Assembly: GCA_023391175.1 (NCBI GenBank)
Contig: JAEWBL010000038.1
Location: 1 to 5,425, forward strand
Direction: 5' to 3'
Origin: Pseudomonadota bacterium
GTDB taxonomy: Bacteria; Pseudomonadota; Alphaproteobacteria; Rhizobiales; Xanthobacteraceae
DNA length: 5,425 bases
The position numbers and the translations under genes are program-made. Below are positions 1 to 5,050 of this stretch, piece by piece; within the stretch, counting starts at the first letter, position 1; each line of letters begins with the position of its first letter. The notes beneath the pieces were generated by a model that had not been told where the DNA came from, did no database searches, and saw only the letters and a program-made list of their open reading frames with translations.

Positions 1-1271
1 CCCCAGCGCTGGGCGCGGGTCAGCGCATCTTTCAGCGCCTGCTCCATGTGCGCCACGTCGAGGCCGAGCTGGCCGGAATGGACGCGGTAGAGCGGGCGCT
101 GGATGATCTCGGAATAGACCTCGGCAGTGAGCGTCTTGCCGACACCGGGCGGGCCGGCGCAGAGCACGGTGGTGCCGCCGGACTTGCCGGCCACCACGTC
201 GTCCATGAGCGTGTTCATCTCGGCGGTGAGGATGTCGATGAGGTCGGTCTGCTCGGGCGGCAGAACCAGCTTCTGCTTCAGCTCCGGGTGGTATTCGTAA
301 GGTTTGATGTCGTCCACATGCACCCACACATGGTGGTGCAGCTCCAGGTGGAACATCAGGATCAGGGGATGCACCGGCATGTCGGTGAAGGCGCCCTTGG
401 GGATGCTCTCTTTCGCCGCGCGCAGCGCTTCGTCCACCGCCATGTGGAACAGGTTCTGCTTGTCCGCCTTCTTCACGATCTTGTCGAGGAAGAAGCCGGA
501 CGTCTCGGTGCCCAAAGTGCGCTCGCCCAGCAGTTCCTCGTCATTCACCAGCCGCGCCTCGCTGCCGGAGGAGGAGAGCACCACGGTCGCCTTGCGCGCC
601 CAGTCGGTGTCGCGCCGGTTGGCGGTGGGGTCCTCGGCGAAAAGGCCGGTGCCACGGCCGGAGAACTGCTGGCCATAGCGGCCGCGCCACTCGAAATAGC
701 GCACCATCTGGTCATCGAAGGAGGCGAGAAGGCCCTCGTCCTCCATCAGCCAGCCCTTGGCGGCGAGGGTGCCGGGAATGGTGAGGCCGCGCAGATCCTT
801 GGAGCGGATCAGTAAATTCTCGACGTGGGTCTTGCCGCGATTGTTGGCCTTCAATTCCACGATCAGCCGCCCGGCCTCCTCCTCGCCGGGGGGCGTGTAG
901 TCGAGGCGGGTGATGAGATAGGGCTCGGGCTTGCCCGAGGGGTTCATGCGGAACAGCCAGCCCCGGATGCAGCGCTTGACGAAATAGAGCGCGATGGCCC
1001 CCGCCAGATCTTCCAGTTCGTCCGGCCCGAACCGCTGGCCCTCGTCGCGGAACACGCCGACGAGATTGGCGAGCTGCTCCTCCTGCCCGCGAATGGTGGT
1101 GCCGCCCGTCCGCAGCACCAGCTCGTGCAGATGGGCCAGCTCGTCGGGCTTCAGCGCATCGAGGCCCAGCTCCATGCGGCTCGAAAGACGCGGCTGGGCG
1201 AGGAGGTGCGCCTGGTCCGGGAAGGCGTCCACCAGGCTTTCGACCACCAGGCGTTCGACGATGAGTTTCAT
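1..1271 (-). CDS. AAA-type ATPase with long N-terminal region, 3' end outside the window (partial)
   Basis: The frame stays open for 423 codons from an ATG at 1271-1269 to the window edge. An SD-like GAGG lies 7 nt upstream of this ATG, which decides the start; another ATG at 1283-1281 is in a different frame. Walker A is GPPGVGKT at residues 373-380 (bases 155-132), followed by LTAEVYSE and then RPLYRVHSGQLG, the usual look of an AAA core beginning. Walker B, sensor and arginine-finger motifs would lie beyond the edge, so activity cannot be judged. Residues 1 to about 370 match no domain I recognise. A conserved-looking stretch, HHHVWVHVDDIKPYEY (312-327), precedes the AAA core. No signal peptide or membrane segment is evident, so a cytoplasmic protein is likely. 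Residue 153 is a TTA leucine codon, rare in such GC-rich DNA. The order of a large N-terminal region, the HVDD..PYEY-type stretch and then GPPGVGKTLTAE recalls fungal AAA proteins of unknown function (from memory, not searched). The gene is divergent from the transporter operon and no functional link is evident. AAA membership is secure; the role is unknown. Confidence 0.9.
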   Translation of the reverse strand, partial: MKLIVERLVVESLVDAFPDQAHLLAQPRLSSRMELGLDALKPDELAHLHELVLRTGGTTIRGQEEQLANLVGVFRDEGQRFGPDELEDLAGAIALYFVKRCIRGWLFRMNPSGKPEPYLITRLDYTPPGEEEAGRLIVELKANNRGKTHVENLLIRSKDLRGLTIPGTLAAKGWLMEDEGLLASFDDQMVRYFEWRGRYGQQFSGRGTGLFAEDPTANRRDTDWARKATVVLSSSGSEARLVNDEELLGERTLGTETSGFFLDKIVKKADKQNLFHMAVDEALRAAKESIPKGAFTDMPVHPLILMFHLELHHHVWVHVDDIKPYEYHPELKQKLVLPPEQTDLIDILTAEMNTLMDDVVAGKSGGTTVLCAGPPGVGKTLTAEVYSEIIQRPLYRVHSGQLGLDVAHMEQALKDALTRAQRW

Positions 1272-1431
1272 GGGGCAGCCTCATGTCTCGAACGATGTCG
1301 GGGCTTCGACAATTTGGCCGACCTGTGACACGCCCTGGCATCGTGAACGGGGATGAAGGGCCGTGAGCAAGATCGGGGCCGCAGCCACGCGGCGTCGGCA
1401 CTCCGGCGCCGCGGGTGGGGCACCGGGATAA

Positions 1432-1467
1432 GGGCGCTCTGCCGCAGGCGTGGGCAGAAAGGCGCCC
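1432..1467. repeat. intergenic hairpin, 12 paired bases with a 3-nt bulge
   Basis: GGGCGCTCTGCC (1432-1443) pairs with GGCAGA (1453-1458) and GCGCCC (1462-1467), leaving an AAG bulge (1459-1461) and a 9-nt loop (1444-1452). A second small stem, GGGCA/TGCCC with a 5-nt loop, follows at 1475-1489. No T-run follows on the plus strand and no A-run precedes it for the minus strand, so this is not a standard intrinsic terminator. It could be part of a small RNA, a leader of the divergent ATPase gene, or simply GC-rich background. Confidence 0.4.
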
Positions 1468-1564
1468 GCGTCGAGGGCAGGCGATGCCCGCCCACTACTG
1501 TGGAATGGACGCAAGCCTTTGGCGACGCAGCGCGCACGCAGTCGGGGATCATGCTGCAATGCAG

Positions 1565-1616
1565 TGAAATCCGCCTGAAATTTCAGCTTGAAGCCACGCT
1601 CAAAATAGCTTTGTAT
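1565..1616 (+). promoter_or_regulatory. candidate liv operon promoter with TGAAAT operator-like repeats
   Basis: This is the least GC-rich part of the window. TTGAAG (1588-1593) lies 17 bp before TTGTAT (1611-1616), an acceptable but weak sigma70-like -35/-10 pair that would start transcription near 1623. Immediately upstream are two TGAAAT direct repeats at 1565-1570 and 1576-1581, 11 bp apart. A third, inverted copy at 1580-1585 completes the 12-bp perfect palindrome CTGAAATTTCAG (1575-1586). Such an arrangement next to a -35 box is compatible with a regulator site, but I cannot name the regulator. A 12-bp palindrome alone is expected about once by chance in a window of this size. Confidence 0.35.
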
Positions 1617-1626
1617 CAAACCTAAT

Positions 1627-1698
1627 CGCTGCCCCGCTTCCGTAGCGTCCGCCGTCCTCGGCGGGCGACGGCCTCGCGCCGAGGGGGGAGGGGCAGCG
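1627..1698 (+). promoter_or_regulatory. nested stem-loops in the presumed liv operon 5' leader
   Basis: A perfect 9-bp outer stem joins CGCTGCCCC (1627-1635) to GGGGCAGCG (1690-1698). Inside it, CCTCGGCG (1656-1663) pairs with CGCCGAGG (1677-1684). A competing stem pairs GCCGTC (1651-1656) with GACGGC (1667-1672), and the two inner stems cannot both form. The structure begins just after the presumed transcription start and ends 16 nt before the purine-rich SD tract of livH, so it may act on translation or transcript stability. I see no leader peptide rich in Leu, Ile or Val codons and no terminator T-run, so classical amino acid attenuation is not supported. Confidence 0.4.
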
Positions 1699-1714
1699 CC
1701 CGCGTCCGGCGTAC

Positions 1715-1724
1715 GAGAGGAAGG
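1715..1724 (+). promoter_or_regulatory. purine-rich ribosome binding site of livH
   Basis: GAGAGGAAGG is the only SD-like tract near the livH start. It leaves a 12-nt gap to the ATG at 1737, which is long, and directly abuts a TTG at 1725 in the same frame. If the GAGAGG half is the pairing part, the gap to the TTG is only 4 nt. Neither spacing is ideal, so the livH start remains uncertain by four codons. Confidence 0.5.
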
Positions 1725-1736
1725 TTGCCCCGGCCC

Positions 1737-2609
1737 ATGCTCGCGCAGCAGATCGTCAACGGCCTCATGCTCGGGGCCATCTACATGCTGGTGGCGGTGG
1801 CCTTCACCCTCGCCATCGGCGTGCTGAACTTCCTGAACTTCTCGCTCCCCGGCCTGTTCATGGTGGGCGGCATGCTCGCCTTCGGGCTCATGAAGGCGGG
1901 CTGGCCCTTCCTCATTGCCGCGGCGGGTGCGCTGGCGGCGGCGGCGTTCGTGTCGCTGCTGGTGGAGCGCTTCGCGTATCGGCCCATGCAGGGCGGCGAT
2001 CCGGAGGTGCCGCTCGTCTCCTCCCTCGGCTTCCTGGTGCTGCTCGAAAACCTCATGCTGATCCAGTACGGCTCGGACCAGCAGGCGTTTCCGGCCCTGC
2101 TGCCGGACCTCAATATCCGCCTCGGCGGCCTCGTCATCGGCATCGCGCAGCTCATCTCGCTGGCGCTCTCCCTCGGCCTGGTGGCGTTCCTGTCCTGGTA
2201 TCTCTCCTCCACCGCCGGCGGCCGGCGCATCCGCACCGTGGCGGAGAACAGGGAGACGGCGCTGCTCATGGGCATCGACATTTCCCGCCTCGTGCCGCAG
2301 CTCTTCATCGCCTCGGCACTGCTCGCGGCGCTGGCCGGCATCCTGTTCGCCGTGAACTACCAGCAGGTGTCGCCCTTCATGGGCGAGGGCGTCGGCTTCA
2401 AGGGCGTCGCGGCCATGATCGTTGGCGGCATGGGCTCCATCTGGGGCGCGGTGCTGGGCGGGCTGGTCATTGGCCTCGCCGAGGTGCTGTCCATCTCCTT
2501 CATCGGCGCGGACGTGGTGAACATCTCCGTCTACGGCCTCTTGCTCCTCATCCTCATCGTGCGTCCGCAGGGCCTCATGGGCCGCGCCGCCAGCCGGGAG
2601 AAGCTGTGA
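1737..2609 (+). CDS. livH: branched-chain amino acid type ABC transporter permease LivH
   Basis: This is an inner-membrane permease of the HAAT (branched-chain amino acid) family, 290 residues and close to the usual length. It should pair with LivM to form the translocation channel. Hydrophobic segments run through nearly the whole protein, about eight of them. Family landmarks visible are QQIVNGLMLGAIY near the N-terminus (4-16), ERFAYRP (77-83), the cytoplasmic ATPase-coupling loop GRRIRTVAENRETALLMGID (162-181), GGMGSIWGAVLGG (230-242) and the terminal RPQGL (276-280). Where most LivH proteins read NFAHG, this one reads NFLNFSLPG (31-39), which marks a divergent subfamily. I chose the ATG because the protein then begins as relatives do; an in-frame TTG at 1725 would add MPRP. 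It is the first gene of the operon, and its stop overlaps the livM start by one base. The substrate is not determinable from this gene. Confidence 0.93.
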   Translation: MLAQQIVNGLMLGAIYMLVAVAFTLAIGVLNFLNFSLPGLFMVGGMLAFGLMKAGWPFLIAAAGALAAAAFVSLLVERFAYRPMQGGDPEVPLVSSLGFLVLLENLMLIQYGSDQQAFPALLPDLNIRLGGLVIGIAQLISLALSLGLVAFLSWYLSSTAGGRRIRTVAENRETALLMGIDISRLVPQLFIASALLAALAGILFAVNYQQVSPFMGEGVGFKGVAAMIVGGMGSIWGAVLGGLVIGLAEVLSISFIGADVVNISVYGLLLLILIVRPQGLMGRAASREKL

Positions 2610-3445
2610 TGAGCGGCTATCTGACGGGCGTCCTCGTCGTCCTCGCCTTCAATGTCATTGCCGCCTATGCGGTCTACCTGCCGCTCGCGGCGGGGCAATT
2701 GAACCTCGGCATCGCCGGCTTCATGGCCATCGGCGCCTATGCCTCGGCCTTCCTCACCAACGAATATATGTGGCCCATGTGGGCGGCCATCCCGCTCGGC
2801 GCGGGGCTTGCGGGTCTGGTGGGCCTGCTCATCGGCGTGCCGGTGCTGCGCACCCACGGCATCTATCTCGCCATGGCCACCTTCGCGCTGGGCCAGGTCA
2901 TCTCCGCTGTCTTCCTCAATCTGGAAGTGGTGGGCGGCGCGGCCGGCTATCCCGTCACCGATTATGCCGGGCCTTATGTGGTCTATGCGGCGGCGGCGGG
3001 CGTGGTGGTGCTCATGCTGCTCATCTCCCGCACCCGCTTCGCGCTCTGCCTCACGGCGGTGAAGAGCGACGCGACGGTGGCGGACCTCCTCGGCGTCTCC
3101 GTGCGCGGCATGAAGGTCGCGGCCTTCGCGCTGGGCGCGGCGGTGGCCGGCTTCGGCGGTGGGCTCTACGCGCACCATTATAGCTTCGTCGAGGCGCAGC
3201 ATTTCAACGTGCTGCTGTCGGTCTTCACCGTGCTCTACGTGCTGTTCGGCGGCACGCAGACGGTGTGGGGGCCGCTGGTCGGCGCCGCCTTCTTCACGCT
3301 GGTGCCGGAGCTGCTGCGCGCCTCCGACCAGTGGCGCTATGCCCTCTTCGCCGTCTTCATCATCCTTTTCATGGCCGTGCGGCCGCAGGGGCTGGTGACG
3401 TCCTCTTTGTTCCGCCTGTTCCGGCGCAAGGCGGAGGCCGCGTGA
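2609..3445 (+). CDS. livM: branched-chain amino acid type ABC transporter permease LivM
   Basis: This is the second inner-membrane permease of the importer, 278 residues, shorter than many LivM proteins (about 300 to over 400) because it lacks an N-terminal extension. It is hydrophobic throughout with several membrane segments. Family landmarks are GQLNLGIAGFMAIGAY (29-44), PVLRTHGIYLAMATFALGQV (78-97), the ATPase-coupling loop from SRTRFALCLTAVKSDA onward (140-163), GGTQTVWGPLVGAAF (214-228) and RPQGL (258-262). The loop carries TAVKSDA where relatives usually have R-A-I-R-E-D-E or similar, and GQLNLGIAG replaces the common SLGHAG form. The ATG at 2609 overlaps the livH TGA by one base, with GGGAG 8 nt upstream; an adjacent GTG at 2606 would add one residue. 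The TGATG junction suggests translational coupling. The C-terminal tail is basic (FRLFRRKAEAA), as expected for a cytoplasmic end. Confidence 0.93.
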   Translation: MSGYLTGVLVVLAFNVIAAYAVYLPLAAGQLNLGIAGFMAIGAYASAFLTNEYMWPMWAAIPLGAGLAGLVGLLIGVPVLRTHGIYLAMATFALGQVISAVFLNLEVVGGAAGYPVTDYAGPYVVYAAAAGVVVLMLLISRTRFALCLTAVKSDATVADLLGVSVRGMKVAAFALGAAVAGFGGGLYAHHYSFVEAQHFNVLLSVFTVLYVLFGGTQTVWGPLVGAAFFTLVPELLRASDQWRYALFAVFIILFMAVRPQGLVTSSLFRLFRRKAEAA

Positions 3446-4206
3446 TGTCCGCTGCCCTCGCGATAACCGGCCTGTCGAAATCCTTCGCCGGCGTGCGCGC
3501 CATCCGCGATCTGTCCTTCACTGTGCCGAAGGGCGTCACCACCGCCCTCATCGGCCCCAACGGGGCGGGCAAGACCACGGTGTTCAACCTCGTCAGCGGC
3601 GTCTATGGGGTCGATGCCGGGCGCATCGAGGTGAACGGGCAGGACGTGACGCACATGCCGTCGCGCAAGCGCATCTCCACCGGCGTCGCCCGCTCGTTCC
3701 AGAACATCCGGCTGATGCCGCATCTCTCGGTGCTGGAGAATTTGCTGGTGGGCCAGCATGTGCGCGCCTCCTCCCTCGGCGCGCTGCTCACCCCCTACCG
3801 CCTCTTCCCCAATCACCGCTGGAAGCGCGAGGCGCGCGCGGCGCTGGAGGAGAGCGGCCTCGGCCGCTGGGCGGATGAGATGGTCTCCGCGCTGCCCTAT
3901 GGCGTGCGCAAGCGCATCGACCTCGTGCGTGCGACGCTCGCCGGCGCGAGCCTCCTCATGCTCGACGAGCCCGCCGCCGGCCTCAATCCCAGCGAGACCA
4001 ATGCGCTGCGCGATCATCTCAGGGCGCTGATGGCGAAGGGCGTCACCCTCCTCGTGGTGGAGCACGACATGCACTTCGTGGATTCGATCTGCGAGAACGT
4101 GGTGGTGCTGAACTTCGGCGAGAAGATCGCCGAAGGCCCGCTCTCCCGCGTGCGGCAGGAGAAATTGGTACGCGAGGCCTATATCGGCACGGACGAGGAG
4201 GCCTGA
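3445..4206 (+). CDS. livG: branched-chain amino acid type ABC transporter ATP-binding protein LivG
   Basis: This cytoplasmic ATPase should dimerise with LivF and power import through LivH/LivM. It is 253 residues, typical for LivG. In order: Walker A GPNGAGKT (37-44), Q-loop RSFQNIRLM with Gln86, signature region LPYGVRKR (150-157), Walker B LLMLDEP (170-176), D-loop AAGLNP (177-182), and the switch histidine in VVEHDM (His207). All catalytic positions are present. LivG proteins replace the classic LSGGQ with an L.YG form, as here; the residue after it is usually Gln (as in LAYGDQRR of E. coli) but is Arg155 in this protein. The insertion between Q-loop and signature (about 105-128) is the normal LivG helical extension. 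The ATG overlaps the livM stop by one base (TGATG), with GGAGG 7 nt upstream. A longer upstream extension of the frame runs inside livM and is not used. Confidence 0.95.
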   Translation: MSAALAITGLSKSFAGVRAIRDLSFTVPKGVTTALIGPNGAGKTTVFNLVSGVYGVDAGRIEVNGQDVTHMPSRKRISTGVARSFQNIRLMPHLSVLENLLVGQHVRASSLGALLTPYRLFPNHRWKREARAALEESGLGRWADEMVSALPYGVRKRIDLVRATLAGASLLMLDEPAAGLNPSETNALRDHLRALMAKGVTLLVVEHDMHFVDSICENVVVLNFGEKIAEGPLSRVRQEKLVREAYIGTDEEA

Positions 4207-4209
4207 GCC

Positions 4210-4935
4210 ATGGCGCTGCTCGAAGTCTCCGGCCTCTCCGTCGCCTACGGCCGCGTCGCGGCCCTCTCGGACGTGTCGCTCACCGTGAACGAGGGCGAGG
4301 TCGTCACCGTGCTCGGCGCCAATGGCGCGGGCAAGTCCACCCTGCTCAAGGCCATTCTCGGCGCGGTACCGGCCAAGGCGGGGGGCATCACCTTCGCGGA
4401 AACCGACATCACGCGCCTGCCGCCGCACCGGCGCATGGCGGCCGGCGTGGTGCTGGTGCCGGAAGGCCGGCGCATCCTCATCACCCTGACCGTGGAAGAG
4501 AACCTGCGGCTCGGCGCCCACATGCGGCGCGACACGGCGGCGGTGGAGCGGGAGATGGCGGCCATCTACGACCGCTTCCCCAATCTCGCCGAGCGCCGCC
4601 ACATGGCCGCCTCCTGCCTCTCCGGCGGCGAACAGCAGATGCTGGCCATCGGCCGCGCCATGATGGCGAAGCCCCGCCTGATGATGCTGGACGAACCCTC
4701 CCTCGGCCTCTCGCCGCTGTTCGTCTCCAAGCTGTTCGATCTCATCCGCGAATTGAACACGGACGGGCTCTCCGTGCTGCTGGTGGAGCAGAACACCGGC
4801 AAGGCGCTGAAGGCCGCCCATTCGGCCACCGTGCTGGAACTCGGCCGCGTCGCCATGGCCGGCGCGCCCGACGTGCTCGCGGCAGATCCGAGGTTGCAGG
4901 ACGCGTATCTGGGCGGCGGCTCGGCCGCCCATTGA
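4210..4935 (+). CDS. livF: branched-chain amino acid type ABC transporter ATP-binding protein LivF
   Basis: This is the second cytoplasmic ATPase of the importer, 241 residues, normal for LivF. In order: Walker A GANGAGKS (36-43), the LivF-type VPEGR (83-87) in place of a Q-loop glutamine, the LTVEENL element (93-99), signature LSGGEQQ (137-143), Walker B LMMLDEP (157-163), D-loop SLGLSP (164-169), and VEQN with Gln194 where other ABC ATPases carry the switch histidine. Glu at the Q-loop and Gln at the switch are standard for LivF, so I do not read them as defects. After VPEGR the protein has RILITLTVEEN, where relatives usually place an aromatic residue (R.IF..LTVEEN). The gene starts 3 nt after the livG stop, with a strong GAGGAGG (4195-4201) 8 nt before the ATG and inside the end of livG. 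It is followed by the palindrome at 4942-4965. Confidence 0.95.
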   Translation: MALLEVSGLSVAYGRVAALSDVSLTVNEGEVVTVLGANGAGKSTLLKAILGAVPAKAGGITFAETDITRLPPHRRMAAGVVLVPEGRRILITLTVEENLRLGAHMRRDTAAVEREMAAIYDRFPNLAERRHMAASCLSGGEQQMLAIGRAMMAKPRLMMLDEPSLGLSPLFVSKLFDLIRELNTDGLSVLLVEQNTGKALKAAHSATVLELGRVAMAGAPDVLAADPRLQDAYLGGGSAAH

Positions 4936-4941
4936 GACACC

Positions 4942-4965
4942 TCCAAGGGCCCATGGGCCCTTGGA
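4942..4965. repeat. perfect 24-bp palindrome between livF and the binding-protein gene
   Basis: The half-site TCCAAGGGCCCA is followed directly by its exact reverse complement, with the centre between 4953 and 4954. As RNA it forms a 10-bp stem closed by a CATG tetraloop, starting 7 nt after the livF stop codon. No T-run follows (TCAAGCCCG), so it is not a standard intrinsic terminator. Weaker stems follow at 4971-4993 (7 pairs with one G-T) and 5003-5017 (6 pairs, loop GAA). Likely roles are protection of the 3' end of the livHMGF message, partial termination, or a site where the transcript is processed so the binding protein is made at a different level. A 24-bp perfect palindrome is not expected by chance in 5.4 kb. 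Confidence 0.75.
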
Positions 4966-5050
4966 TCAAGCCCGCGCGGCGATTGAGCGTGGGCATCCGG
5001 AGCTGGTCGAAGACCGGGGCCGGGAAGCAAAGCCAAGAGGAGAACGGGAC

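Larger units (their letters stand above)
1272..1736. other. divergent intergenic region with inverted repeats and no convincing gene
   Basis: About 465 bp separate the two divergent transcription units, which is long for such compact DNA. Open frames of 90 to 112 codons occur here on both strands. They are rich in Arg, Pro, Ala and Ser, overlap each other and show no recognisable motif, so I treat them as chance frames in GC-rich DNA. The region holds an inverted repeat near the ATPase start (1296-1311), hairpins at 1432-1467 and 1475-1489, a short AT-richer segment at about 1551-1625 with promoter-like and operator-like sequence, and a nested stem-loop arrangement at 1627-1698. I recognise no known riboswitch or small RNA, and no clear -35/-10 pair for the ATPase gene. 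Confidence 0.6.

Noticed and set aside
48..1328. Plus-strand open frames of 255 and 167 codons opposite the ATPase gene
   Set aside because: The minus-strand frame is open for all 423 codons, contains a Walker A motif and has an SD. The plus-strand translations have no recognisable features.
1268..1625. Small open frames on both strands of the divergent region (90-112 codons)
   Set aside because: They overlap one another, lack convincing SD sequences or motifs, and have the Arg/Pro/Ala/Ser composition of chance frames in GC-rich DNA.
1272..1736. Sigma54 promoter or NtrC-type sites upstream of the transporter
   Set aside because: I looked for GG...GC spaced elements of the TGGCAC-N5-TTGC form and for TGCACC/GGTGCA pairs and found none that fit.
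2531..3202. Minus-strand open frame of 223 codons opposite livM
   Set aside because: It is antisense to a clear permease gene and rich in Glu, His and Arg with no domain; a shadow of the livM codon pattern.
4277..4791. LivF lacking the usual Q-loop glutamine and switch histidine, as a sign of an inactive ATPase
   Set aside because: Glu in VPEGR and Gln in VEQN are the normal residues at these positions in LivF proteins; Walker A, Walker B and the LSGGE signature are intact.
3337..4932. Long open frame of 531 codons on the minus strand across livG and livF
   Set aside because: It is wholly antisense to two genes with complete ABC motifs, and its His/Arg/Glu/Ala-rich translation shows no domain. 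Such frames are common opposite GC-rich genes.
4942..4965. Intrinsic transcription terminator after livF
   Set aside because: The stem is strong but no run of T follows on the plus strand, and the next gene continues the same transport system on the same strand.
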